Shown here: piece by piece, positions 45,833 to 55,670 of the stretch | How positions within the stretch are numbered: position 1 is the first letter of the stretch | Layout of the letters: each line of letters begins with the position of its first letter | Origin: Thermoleophilia bacterium | GTDB taxonomy: Bacteria; Actinomycetota; Thermoleophilia; RBG-16-64-13 | Assembly: GCA_027493445.1 (NCBI GenBank) | Contig: JAOSKU010000001.1 | Span: 2,810,822-2,874,821 of the forward strand | DNA: 64,000 bases | Direction: 5' to 3' | The notes under the pieces: generated by a model | Database searches by the model: none | Seen by the model: only the letters and a program-made list of their open reading frames with translations | Told to the model about the DNA's origin: nothing | Position numbers and translations under genes: made by a program

Positions 45833-47995
45833 CAGGCCCGGTCTCCTGGTTCCTCCGGAACGTCGGGCGCCTCCAGAGGCGCCTCGCTCCGGGCCGGCCG
45901 GCGGCCGGCCCGGCCGGGTCCGTAGTCGTCGGCTACGCCCGCCGCCGCGCGCAGCGCGAAACGGGGAAGGACCAGCTGCCGGCGCAGGCGGCGGGGGTCA
46001 GAAAGCAGGCGGTACAGCCACTCCACCCCCAGACGGCGGGTCCAGCCGGGCGCCCTGCGAACTGCGCCCGACCAGATATCGAAGCTGCCCCCAACGCCCA
46101 GGCCCACCGCCACCCCCAGGGCGTCGCGGTGGCGGTGCAGGAAGACTTCCTGGCGGGGGCCCCCAAGGCCACCAACAGGATGAGGGCCCCGGATCCACGG
46201 ATGGCCTGGACGACTTCCTCCTCCCGGCCGGGAGGGAAGTAGCCGTCCCGGCTGCCGGCCACAATCAGCCCGGGATGGGCCCGGGCCATCCGGCGGGCGG
46301 CCTCGGCAGCCACCCCTTCGACCGCCCCCAAGAAGTACACGGACAACCCTGCGGCCGCCGCCCGCCGCAAGACTTCCTCGGCCAGCTCGATGCCGGGCAC
46401 CCGGGACAAGCCGGCGACTCCCTGGCGGGAGGCGGCCCACACGGCCCCCACTCCGTCCGGGTAGCACAGGTCGGCTTCCAGGAGGGCTTCGGCCGCCCGG
46501 GGGTCGTGCCAGGCGCGCATGACCAGCTCGGGGTTGAAGGAGACGGCCATGCGGGTCCGGTCGGAGACGACCGCCGGCGCTCGAGGAGCCCGCGGGCGCG
46601 GGCTCGAGGCGGCGGCCAGCACCCAACCGGCCGCCTGCTCGAGGTCCACCCGGTGAAGAGGAAAGCCCAACACGGACACGGTGGGCAGACCGGCGGGAGA
46701 GGCTCCCCCGAGGCCGCCGGCCGGCCGGCCGGCCGCGGCGGGCGGGCGGGCCGCCGGCGTGTGCGGAAGCTCTTGGCGCAGTCGATCGGCGGCCCGCTGG
46801 TAGACCTCCACGTAGGCCGCCGCCGCCCGCAAGTGGGAATGCTTCTCGACCACGTAAGCCCGGGCCGCCCGAGCCAAGCGGGCGGCCAGATCGGGGTCGG
46901 CGGCCAGCCGCTGGACGGCCTCCGCGAGGGCCGCCGCGTCCCCCCCGGGGACCAGGAGGCCGCTCTGGCCGTCGGCGACCATCTCGGCCAGGCCGCCGAC
47001 GGCGCCCGCGATGAGCGGGCGGCCCGAAGCCATGGCTTCCAGGGCCGCCAGGGAGGTGGCCTCCTCCACGTTCTGGGAGTGCACGGAGGGCACAAGGACG
47101 ATATCGGCCAGCCGGTAGAGCTCCAGGATGGCACCACGGCCTTGCCCGCCGAGCAGCCGCACCTGCCCGGCCAGCCCTTTCTCCCGGATGACCGCCTCGA
47201 TGGCCCCTCGCTCCCCGCCCTCCCCCGCATGCAGCAGCAGGAACCCTCGCCTTTGCGCGGGGGACATGGCCGCCAGGGCCAGTGCCGGATACACCACCCC
47301 GTTCTTCTTCACGAGTCTGCGCGGACAGAAGAGCACGGTGGCTCCTTCGGGGATGTCCCAAGCCCGGCGCAACTCGTCGCGACCCTCCCGGCTGGGGAAG
47401 AAGGCTGAGGTGTCGATGAAATTCATCAGCGCGGCCGCCTCAGCGGCCCGCTCCGGCACCAGAGCGAGCACGTGGTCGCGCAGGCGGGTGTCCACCGTTA
47501 CCACGGCGTCGGCCAGACGCAGGGCCCGCATCTCGGCGCCCATGAGGAAGCGCCGTCCCAGGTCCGAGCTCTCCGTATAGCCCTCGGAGAGCGACTCGTA
47601 GAGTGGGTACCCGTGCAGCGTCAGCACCAGAGGCACCCGGTACCGATTCGCCACCTCCCTTAGAGCGGGCACCGAGTAGACCTCCTGGGCGTTCAGAACC
47701 TGCCAGGCCTCTCCCCGATCGCGGGCCCGAGAGAGCTCCCGTTCAGTGACGGCGGCCAGCAGCCGGCCGCGCACGGCGGCCGCGTAGAGCATGCCCCAAC
47801 CCCGGCGCAGGCGGTTTAGCGCCCCGGCGGGCCAGACGATCCCCGCCCGGTTGACGGCTTCAGGGAGGCACTCTCCCAGGTAGAGCACCTGGACCTGATG
47901 GCCGATCTCCTCGAGCCCCCGGGAGAGCATGTCGAGGTGCGTGGTCGTCCCCCGATCTGGCCGGGATCGCGGATGGTGGGGAGGAGAATCCTCAT
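45832..47995 (-). CDS. Glycosyltransferase (GT4) - WecG/TagA/CpsF fusion, two apparent frameshifts
   Basis: Corrected length is about 721 residues. Residues 1-400 form a GT-B glycosyltransferase (start RILLPTIRDPGQIGG, THLDMLSRGL, then VPSVHSQNVEEATSLAALEA). Residues 465-700 form a WecG/TagA domain (SFNPELVMRAWHD, DLCYPDGVGAVWA, VPGIELAEEV, ALGAPRQEVFLHRHRD). TagA adds ManNAc to GlcNAc on undecaprenyl phosphate. A base is missing near 47,949-47,953 and another near 46,155-46,164. The ATG at 47,995 overlaps the preceding stop by four bases. Fits synthesis of the SLH-binding wall polymer together with wecB and csaB. Confidence 0.82.
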
Positions 47996-49257
47996 GAGCC
48001 TGCCTGTTCCCCGGCCCGCCCCCCGGCGTGGTCTTGCCGGCCGCTCCCCGTCGGCGCGGGCGGAGAGCCGCCCCGGTTGGAGGAGCCCGCCTCGAGCCGC
48101 GCCAGCATGGCTTCGACCAGAGCGGAGATGTCTTCAACCCGGCGGTCCCAGGTATTGCGCTCAGCCAGGGCTACCCGAGCGCAGCGCGCCTCGGGCGAGT
48201 CATCGCGTAGAGCGGAGGCGACCCGAGCGGGGTAATCCTCGGGGCGGTCGGCCAGAGCCACGACCTCCGCGAAGCCGGCCAGCTCGGGCAGGGCCGCCGA
48301 GACCACCGGCACCCCGCCGGCCAGGTACTCGAAGAGCTTCAAAGGGAAGATGTTGCGGCTGAGCTCGTTCAGGCGATAGGGGATGAGGGCTACGTCCAAG
48401 CCTTTCAGGTAGGCGGGCAGCTCGGCCAGCGGCTTTCCACCCAGCAGGTGCACGTTGGGAAGGGCTCCTAGCCGGGCCTCGTCGACATCCCCCGGACGAA
48501 CCGGACCGACCAGCACGACGCTCCACGAAAGGTCGGCCTGGGCGATGGCCTCGATGGCCTCGACGTCCAGGCGCTCGTCGTGCACTCCTATGACCCCGAC
48601 CCTGGGGCGGGGGAGGGCGGCGATGTCTGGGGGGAGCGCCAGCTCCGGGTCGAGCGCCTTCTTGAAGTGCTCGACGTCGGCGGCATTGGCCACATGGTAG
48701 GTGTACGGGTTGAGCGAGAGTCGCGCCGCCCGCAGGTTGGCGGCCGTGGTGATGACCAGGTCGGCCCGGCGGGTCAGCTCATCATCGTAGGCCTTGACCA
48801 CGGCGGGGTCGACCAAGCCGGGGAAGGCCGAGTGCTCGTCGACGCAATGGTAGACTACCGCCCTGACCCCCAGGTGGCCCACCAGGTCGACGGACGTAGG
48901 TAGGTAGGTCCACAGGATCGGCGCGCGGAACTCGAGATGGTGCATGGCCCAGCGCACGTGGGCGGCGATAGCTCTCTGATTGAGGCGGTTTACCCCGGGG
49001 CGCATGTTGCCGAAGGGCAGAAGCGGGGGCAGACGCAGCAGCCACACAGCGGGCTCCACCCGGCGCAGCCGCGGGTAGAGGGCTGCCCAGCGCCGCCAGT
49101 GGGCCCGCACTTTGAGCGGGGCCAGCATGGTCACCGGCTCCTCGACGTAGAGGACGCGGTTGCCGGCCCCCAACCGGTGCATGATCTGCTGTTTGCTGGT
49201 CCAGTGGGCGCTCCAGTCCAGGGACGAGACGCATACGATGTCGCGACCCCGAATCAC
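47992..49257 (-). CDS. Glycosyltransferase family protein
   Basis: A 421-residue cytoplasmic GT-B-type enzyme. The N-terminal VCVSSLDWSAHWTSKQQIMH and VLYVEEP, the central YHCVDEHSAFPG, and VHLLGGKPLAELPAYLKGLD and KLFEYLAGGVPVV are typical of transferases that build polymer or teichuronic-like repeats; donor and acceptor cannot be predicted. The GTG start at 49,257 overlaps the preceding stop (GTGA) and follows GAAGAGGG. The C-terminus is low-complexity and glycine-rich. Confidence 0.78.
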   Translation of the reverse strand: MIRGRDIVCVSSLDWSAHWTSKQQIMHRLGAGNRVLYVEEPVTMLAPLKVRAHWRRWAALYPRLRRVEPAVWLLRLPPLLPFGNMRPGVNRLNQRAIAAHVRWAMHHLEFRAPILWTYLPTSVDLVGHLGVRAVVYHCVDEHSAFPGLVDPAVVKAYDDELTRRADLVITTAANLRAARLSLNPYTYHVANAADVEHFKKALDPELALPPDIAALPRPRVGVIGVHDERLDVEAIEAIAQADLSWSVVLVGPVRPGDVDEARLGALPNVHLLGGKPLAELPAYLKGLDVALIPYRLNELSRNIFPLKLFEYLAGGVPVVSAALPELAGFAEVVALADRPEDYPARVASALRDDSPEARCARVALAERNTWDRRVEDISALVEAMLARLEAGSSNRGGSPPAPTGSGRQDHAGGRAGEQAGS

Positions 49258-50518
49258 AGCCGTCCCTCTTCCCGGACAGAAGCCCGAACCTCTGGAGGGG
49301 CCGGCCGGGGCGGCAGGTGGGCTGCGGTCAGGCGGCGTCGACCGGCCAGGCAGCGCTGATACGCGGCCAAGACCCGGCGCGCGGCGCCGGCGGCGGTGAA
49401 CTCGGCCTGCACCTTCTGACCACCGGCGGCACCCATCGCGCGGCGCAAGAAGACATCTTCGAGCAGGCCCACGACCTTGTCCGCGAGGGCCGCCGCCAAC
49501 GCGTCCCGAGGCAGGTCGCGCGGGACCAGATAGCCGGAGACCCCATCGTCGACCACCTCGGCCAGCCCCCCACCCTGGTGGCCACCACCGGCACACCCGC
49601 AGCCATGGCCTCGAGAACGGACATGGGAATGCCCTCCGAGGTCGAGGTGAGCAGGAATACGTCGAGCTCGCGCACCGCCTCCCGGCCGGGGCGCACCTCT
49701 CCCGGCAGCGTGAGCCACCCGCTGGCGCCCTCCTTGCGGATCTGAGCGCTCAGCCGGCCGAGCTCGGGCCCGTCGCCGATCAAGGCCACCCGCACCCCGG
49801 GCAGATACCAGCGGACGATCCGGGCGACCTCTAGAAAGAGATCGAGATCCTTGACCGGGACCAGGCGGGCAACCGCGCCAAACCGGGCAGCGCCGGAGGC
49901 CGGAGGACGGCCGGACCAGACGGCCGCGGCGATGTCCGGCCGCGCACCCGGCCGCGCCGAGCCCGCCCAAATGGAGTCCCCGCTCGGCGCCACGGAAGGT
50001 TCATCGAGTAGACCGGAGTGCACCACCAGGAGCCGGCCCCGGTCGTAACCCCGCTGTGTGAGCCGCTCCCGCAGGTCATGCGAGACGCAGAGCATCTGGT
50101 CGGCGCGCCGGGAAGACCACCGGTCGAGAGCTAGGTAGGCGCGGCTCAAAGCCGGTGACGAGTAATCCAGCAGCAGGTCGGAGTGAATCGTGGTGAACAG
50201 GCAAGGCCGTCTGTGCAGCAGCGGCTGGAGGAGCCTCACGGGCAGGTTCGCGCGCATTCCATGGGTGTGAAGCACATCCCAGGGCAGCGTCTCCACCTCG
50301 CGACGAAGCGCGGGCAGCACCCGGGCGTCCCAAGGATGGGCCATGGGCAGCACGGCTGCCGGGAGTCCGCGCTCTCGCGCCCGATCGGCCAGTCCTCCCC
50401 CGCCCAGGCAGAGCAGCTGAGCATCGACCCCCGCATCGCGCAGCGCCTCGACCAGAGGGAGCAGATGGGCCATGGCTCCGCCCGTGTCCCCTCCGCCGAT
50501 GATGTGCAGCGCCCTCAT
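49254..50518 (-). CDS. GT4-type glycosyltransferase, one apparent frameshift
   Basis: The first 315 residues (MRALHIIGGGDTGGAMAHLL, VLHTHGMRANLPVRLL, VARLVPVKDLDLFL, TSTSEGIPMSVLEAMAAGVP) are a standard GT4 fold with the E-x7-E nucleotide-sugar motif. After VVATRVGG a base is missing from the run 49,566-49,571; the other frame continues LAEVVDDGVSGYLVPRDLP. Corrected length is about 421 residues. The start lies at the edge of a dispersed repeat and has no clear ribosome-binding site. Confidence 0.8.
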
Positions 50519-52590
50519 TTGGAACTCGTTTCGAGATGACGCCTTGGCCGCCGTGACCGCACTGGGCGGCGCGATGCGGCGTCCTCAGTCGCGCCCGTAG
50601 CGCTGCTACGGGTGGGCGTGGCATCCCGGGCCCGTGGCAGCGGGGCCAGAGGGGAGGCCAGGGAGGCCGCCAGGCCGGCCAGGAACCAGAAGCCGGCACC
50701 CACGGCCAGCGTCTCCCACACTCCCGCCGTGAGATTCGCGAAGCACACCGCCACGAACCCCCCGAAGACCCCGGCCGCCACGGCCCGCAGAAAGGGATCG
50801 CCGGATCGCATCTGGTGGGCCACCATCAGACTCTTGGCCGTCCGCAGCAGCACCCACAGGAAAGCCACCAGCAGGATCAGCCCCCCTCCGCGGCCAGCTG
50901 CAGGTAGAAGTTGTCGACCCACAGCCTGGAGTATCCGAAGAGGAAAGAGCTCGTGCCCCCGAACGTGCCCAGGCCCAATCCGAACCAGGGGTGATCGACG
51001 ATGTGCTGCAGGGCCGCCCGCCACATGAGCAGGCGACCGGCGGCGGCGCTCTTGGTCAGGTACTCGCTGCTGAAGGCGAAGGTGAATCGCTCGACAACGG
51101 CGGCCGGAGCGACGAAGGGGCTGAGCAGCCCGGCGACCACCATGGCTCCCAGCAGGCGGCGCTGGCTGAGGGCGGCCATAGCGGCGAAGCCGACGATAAA
51201 CCCGAGCCAGGCGCCTCGGCTGAAGGTCGCGACCAGACCGGCCAGCAGGACCAGGGCCGCCCCGGCGGCGACTAGCCGCTGCCGGCCGGGGAGCCGGTGA
51301 AGCGCCAGGCTGCCGGCGAGCAGGCTACCCATTAGGAGATACGCTCCCAGGCCGTTGGGGTTCTCCAGGATGGAGTAGGCCCGGGTGCCGATGCTCGTCT
51401 CCCGCACATCGACCCATTTGGCCGGCATGGGGGCGTGCGTGGCGTACTGGTAGAGGCCGTGGAGGGCGAGAGCCAGGCCGGCTACCAGAAAGACCCCCAC
51501 GGCGGCGCGCACCCAGCGGCGGTCGCGGGGCAGCAGATAGCCCAGAAAGAAGAACAAGAGGGGTTGGAAGGTGACGCGGAGGGCAAACACGGCCACGTCG
51601 CCGGGCACCTGCCTCACTACCGCCGATCCTGCAGCCGCGACCACAGCCAGCCCCAGAGGCAGCACGATGGGCACTCGGCCGATGTCCCAGCGGCGGAGCA
51701 CGATCACTACGAAAGTCAGAGCGGCCAGGGAACCGAGCAGGAGCATCTCATCCCAGAGGCCGGCGAAGCCCGAGGCCGCCAGAGCGCGCCGCGCCGCCCA
51801 GTCGACCCAGGGGAAAGCGGCCAGCACCACCAGCAGAGCCTCCGGACGGTAGAGCACAAACGAGGCCCCGACGGCGGCCGCGGCCGCGGCCGCTACGAGC
51901 GGCCCGCCGATGCCCGGCGTGGCGCCGGCGAAGGCCCCGGCCAGTAGAGCAAGCCCGGTCACCGCCCACCCGAGCCCCCTGTGCGAAGCGGGAAGTCGGC
52001 CCCCCAGACCCGTCCTGGTCCCGGTGGGCCGCCACCCCTTCCGCGCCGGGCAAGAGTCGATCCAGACTCCCGGCCAGCCCGGCGGTGAGACTCGCACGGG
52101 GCCGGACGACGAGACGCGGCCCGGCCACAAGAGCGAGCAGGCCGGCCAAGCCCAGGGCCCCCAGGAAGGTGATCCCGGCGACCCGACTCTCAGCGGACGC
52201 ACCCACGAAGGCCAGCCGCGCGGCCGCGTAGGCCGCCGTGGCCGCACCGGCCGGCCGCAGCCAGCGGCCGCCGGCCAACGCCGACACACCCGCCGAAATC
52301 CCAACCGCCCGAGCCACCCGACCGGCCAAGCGGTCCCCCAACCAGCGCTCGGACACCGACAACACCGCCGCTAGAGAGCGCTCGGCCGCCGACGGAGCGC
52401 CGGCACACAGCACTCGAGACTGCGCCGAGCGCAGAGAGAGCAGGGCGCTGCCCGAAGCGGCCGCGCGGATCAGGAGCCACGCCCGCGAGAAAAGCCTTCC
52501 GGTGAGCGAAGCCGGCCAGACGGCCGCCAACCGGCGTTCGCAGCCGAAGGCGAGCCTGCCCGTCAGCGAGGCGCTCCAGAAGCCGTGCAT
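50515..52590 (-). CDS. O-antigen ligase / polymerase-like membrane protein, two apparent frameshifts
   Basis: A multi-spanning protein of about 691 residues with the Wzy/WaaL-type central part (YSILENPNGLGAYLLMGSLL, FSRGAWLGFIVGF, HPWFGLGLGTFGG). It could polymerise or ligate the wall glycan made by neighbouring glycosyltransferases. The frame changes near 52,000-52,005 (one extra base) and at 50,881-50,886 (one missing base). The last 35 codons run into a dispersed repeat, giving an arginine-rich tail that is not family-like. Confidence 0.75.
50521..50612 (+). repeat. Dispersed intergenic repeat, full copy
   Basis: Inverted relative to the copy at 15,681-15,772 and about 90% identical by eye over 92 bases: ACTCGTTTCGAGATGACG, CCTTGGCCGCC, CCGCACTGGGCGGCGCG, TCGCGCCCGTAGCGCTGC. 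It separates the polymerase and glycosyltransferase genes and overlaps the end of the former. Confidence 0.75.
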
Positions 52591-52597
52591 GCGTTTC

Positions 52598-53083
52598 CTA
52601 CTCGTCCGCCCGGTCGATGTCCCAGACAGCGGCCTTAACCTCGAACCCCGGACCGATCATGGTGACGGGTTTGCCCACCCGAAGCGGGAGGCTACCGGCA
52701 CGAACGGCGCCGGGCGAGAACGTCCCCCGGCCCTTGATCACGATCTTCACGTCGGAAAACACGGGAGAGGGCCGCTGGTAGAGGTTCCCCTGATCGTCGA
52801 AAACCTCGGTGGGCGTGGGTTCGATGGCCACGGACTCGATGTGCCCGAGCACGTTGCCGGCGTCATCGCGCACCAGATCCCCGATCTCGAACTGGTCGGT
52901 GGTGGCTTTGCGCACTTTCTCGATCGCCATGGTCAGGAGGTAGTCCTTCTCCGCGCCCTCCCCGCTCCCGGCCAAGCGCACGTAGGCGAGCCCGGCAAGG
53001 GCCACCACGAGAAGCAGGACGAAGAGATCGACTACGCTCACCTTTCCGAAGAGACGTCCACGGTCGTCCAGAATCGAGCTCAT
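52598..53083 (-). CDS. DUF4330 membrane-anchored protein
   Basis: The 161-residue protein begins MSSILDDRGRLFGKVSVVDL, followed by one membrane helix (FVLLLVVALAGLAYV, about residues 21-36) and an outside domain with DQFEIGDLVRDDAGNVLGHI. This is the DUF4330 pattern. GGAG lies eight bases before the ATG at 53,083; the frame extends upstream over the dispersed repeat without family similarity. It is seven bases before the polymerase gene, so they are probably co-transcribed and may act together in polysaccharide export. Confidence 0.75.
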   Translation of the reverse strand: MSSILDDRGRLFGKVSVVDLFVLLLVVALAGLAYVRLAGSGEGAEKDYLLTMAIEKVRKATTDQFEIGDLVRDDAGNVLGHIESVAIEPTPTEVFDDQGNLYQRPSPVFSDVKIVIKGRGTFSPGAVRAGSLPLRVGKPVTMIGPGFEVKAAVWDIDRADE

Positions 53084-53292
53084 GCTCACGCTCCGAAGAT
53101 GTCGCGCAAAATGCGGGAGGGTTGGGAGAGACGAGCCGAATTCTAGCGGAATCAGCGGCAGGAAGCCACCTGCAGCCACGGAGAGGGTGGCCACTTGGGG
53201 GTCGGAGCGACGTTCGCGGTAGCCGCTGCGACCTCGGCTTGGGTCCTCCAGGGAGGGATGTGCGATGCCTCCCTGGAGTGCACCGTCGAGTT

Positions 53293-53371
53293 GAGAACTC
53301 GTTTCAAAACGAAGCCTCGGCCTCCGCGGCCGCACTGGGGGCCAAGGCTTCGATCTTCAACAGCCTCCTAG
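53293..53371 (+). repeat. Dispersed intergenic repeat with hairpin
   Basis: Shares ACTCGTTTC, AACGAAGCC, GCGGCCGCACTGGG with the other copies. Here the element forms a 13-base inverted repeat with one mismatch (CGAAGCCTCGGCC at 53,310-53,322 and GGCCAAGGCTTCG at 53,340-53,352) and ends in TTCAACAGCCTCCTA. It lies between the thioredoxin-like gene end and the DUF4330 gene. Confidence 0.7.
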
Positions 53372-53826
53372 GGCCTCAGGGCCCGGGGCAAGGGAGGGGC
53401 AACCGGTTCATACTCCTGGTTGGCCTCGGCCCAGGATTCGACAAGAACCATCCGCTGCTCCTCGGTGCGGGCGGCTTGGAGCAGAGCCGCATACAGCGCG
53501 TCCAGGTGCGGTACCTGATTCTCGAAGCACTTCTTCCCGTTGACGCAGAGCGTGGGCAACACACGTCCGCCGAACGCTTTGAAAGCCCTGTAGCCCTCAG
53601 CTGTCCGAAGTGACCATTCCCGCCGCTCGATGATGTCCTGCACCGCGGGTGGAAGCGCACCCACCGCTGCTACCATGTTGGCGCACCGCACGTAGTGGTT
53701 GGGATCGCAGGTCAGCACATCAACAGAGATCTTATAGCCTTTCATGGCAATCGCCTGCCTCACCTTGATGCTCATGCTGCCGCCGCATGCAGCGCCCAGC
53801 TGTTCGTTTGCCGCGGGAACCACCAT
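53368..53826 (-). CDS. Hypothetical protein with thioredoxin-like features
   Basis: A 152-residue protein, start chosen at the ATG after GGGAG. The C-terminal part (FGGRVLPTLCVNGKKCFENQ) has the cis-proline-like 'RVLPTLCVNGK' layout of thioredoxin folds, and several cysteines are present (AACGGS, VLTCDPNHYVRCANM). No classical CxxC active site is visible, so redox function is only a suggestion. A CRP/FNR-like palindrome lies about 75 bases upstream. Confidence 0.5.
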   Translation of the reverse strand: MVVPAANEQLGAACGGSMSIKVRQAIAMKGYKISVDVLTCDPNHYVRCANMVAAVGALPPAVQDIIERREWSLRTAEGYRAFKAFGGRVLPTLCVNGKKCFENQVPHLDALYAALLQAARTEEQRMVLVESWAEANQEYEPVAPPLPRALRP

Positions 53827-53901
53827 GAGGGCCGCTCCCGGCGGAGCCCGCGGCAAAAGTTGTCGACATGCAGGTCTATGGCCCCACCTCCTTGGCTTGA
53901 C

Positions 53902-53957
53902 CTGTGAACATCTTCACAGTTTCGCTTCATCGCTATGTTGATGTTATTCTAATTATA
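53902..53957 (-). promoter_or_regulatory. Candidate promoter with CRP/FNR-type palindrome
   Basis: On the minus strand a TATAAT -10 box lies at 53,952-53,957, in locally AT-rich DNA. About 30 bases downstream is CTGTGAA-GATG-TTCACAG (53,902-53,919), which contains TGTGA-N6-TCACA, the perfect consensus half-sites of CRP-family regulators. Position after the presumed transcription start suggests repression. No convincing -35 box is seen. Confidence 0.45.
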
Positions 53958-54119
53958 CTGCCAACGCTTCGCTAAAGATAGCGACGGTGATCCCAGCAGA
54001 CACGCCACGTTCTTGATAGATTTGAAAAGCAAGTAGAGCCCTCAACCCTCCGGCCTTTCTCAGCACCCGGAGTGGGTGGGACAACACCGCAAGCACAAGC
54101 GCGGCATGCGAGGAGGCCG

Positions 54120-55670
54120 GTGGACCCAGACCCGAACCCCCCGGGACGCACCCTGACGACGCGCCGGCGCTTTCTCGGTCTACTCGCCCTGGGCGGCTCG
54201 GCCGCACTGGCCGGGTGCTCGGGTCTCACAAAGCCTGTGAGGGAGGCCGCTGAGTCGGCTACCCGGATAGTCTCACCCACCGACCCCCCTGTGCTGACCG
54301 GCACCGGGCCGGAGCCCTCCAGCTTCGTGCCCCCACTCCCGGTCGCCCGTCCGAGCCGGTTCACCGACCCCCTGGAGCTGGTGAGCGACGTTTGCGTAGT
54401 GGGCGGCGGCGCCGCCGGCTGCGCCGCCGCCACCACCGCCGGCCGCATGGGAGCGCGCACCATCCTACTGGAGGAGTCGTACTGCCTGGGCGGCAACGTC
54501 ACCCGCGGCCTGGTAAACCTGGACAAGGTAGCCTGGGGCGGCTCCGAAGCCATGGTCGCCGGGTACTTCCGGGAGCTCATCAAGAACCTAGAGGCTGAGG
54601 GTCAGGCCGTATACCCCGGCCCGCAGACCCACTTCGCCGTTCCTTACGAACCCGACGCCTTCCGCCACTCCGCTCTCATCCTGGCCCGGCGGGCGGGGGC
54701 CGACGTGCGCTTCGGCGCGCGGGCCGCTTGGGTCGAGCGCGCAGGCGATCGCATCGAGGCCGTGTGGGCGGAGGAGGAAGGGCGCATGCTCCGCATCAGG
54801 AGCAAGGTGTTCGTGGACTGCACGGGCGACGGCCACCTGGGCTACATGGCCGGCAACGGCTTCTGGTTGGGCGACCGACTCTACGGCGAGATCCAGGGGC
54901 AGACGCTGATCTTTTGCGCGGGCCCGGTCGATTTCTCCGCCCTCCAGAAGTACGCTGATTCGACGGGTGGCCTGACGAACACGTACCAGGTCATCGGTCT
55001 GCGTGACTTCATGTACGGCGCCGTCGCCTCGGGAAAGGTGGAAGGCCGGCCCCAGCGCGGCCTCCTGATCAACCGCAACATGGAATCCACCTTCGTGTCC
55101 ATCTCCGGCAGTGAGGTCTACTCGAACCACTTGGAACCGGGGACGCTGGCCAAGATCATGACTATGCTCCAGAAACAGAACTTCCAGATCCACGCCGCCC
55201 TGAGAGCCGAGATCCCGGGGTTCGAGAGCTCCCGGGTGACGAGGATGGCCGAGCGACCCTATCTGCGCGAGGGCCGGCGCCTCATCGGTTGGACCCAGCT
55301 CACCGCCGACGAGGTGCTGGCCGGACGGAAGCCGGCCGACTCCATCGCCCGGGGATGGTACCCTATCGATCTGCACGTTTCCTACGGCGGAGGCCTGGTG
55401 CACAGGGGGCAGCTGCGCGCCGGGGACTGGTACGGCGTCCCTTTCCGCTGCCTGGTGGCCCGCGATCTGGACAACCTCATGATGGCGGGCCGCTGCATCT
55501 CGGCCACCCACGAGGCTCTGGCCTCCGCGCGCATCTCGCCGGTCTCCATGGCCCTGGGCCAGGCGGCCGGCGTGGGAGCGGCGCTCTCGGTGAAGGCTGA
55601 GATCCGGCCGGCCGATCTGGAGGCCGAGAAGGTACGGGAGGAGATCATCCGCCAGGGAGGCCTCATCTGA
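54120..55670 (+). CDS. Tat-exported FAD-dependent oxidoreductase lipoprotein (FAD_oxidored family)
   Basis: The GTG at 54,120 follows AGGAGG and gives 516 residues. The N-terminus is a twin-arginine signal with lipobox (TRRRFLGLLALGG, then ALAGC), so the folded, FAD-loaded enzyme should be exported and lipid-anchored. A Rossmann FAD motif (CVVGGGAAGCAAATTAGR) follows near residue 90, and VFVDCTGDGHLGYMAGN and NLMMAGRCISATHEAL are typical of the family. The substrate is unknown. Its stop overlaps the wecB start (TGATG). Confidence 0.83.
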   Translation: MDPDPNPPGRTLTTRRRFLGLLALGGSAALAGCSGLTKPVREAAESATRIVSPTDPPVLTGTGPEPSSFVPPLPVARPSRFTDPLELVSDVCVVGGGAAGCAAATTAGRMGARTILLEESYCLGGNVTRGLVNLDKVAWGGSEAMVAGYFRELIKNLEAEGQAVYPGPQTHFAVPYEPDAFRHSALILARRAGADVRFGARAAWVERAGDRIEAVWAEEEGRMLRIRSKVFVDCTGDGHLGYMAGNGFWLGDRLYGEIQGQTLIFCAGPVDFSALQKYADSTGGLTNTYQVIGLRDFMYGAVASGKVEGRPQRGLLINRNMESTFVSISGSEVYSNHLEPGTLAKIMTMLQKQNFQIHAALRAEIPGFESSRVTRMAERPYLREGRRLIGWTQLTADEVLAGRKPADSIARGWYPIDLHVSYGGGLVHRGQLRAGDWYGVPFRCLVARDLDNLMMAGRCISATHEALASARISPVSMALGQAAGVGAALSVKAEIRPADLEAEKVREEIIRQGGLI

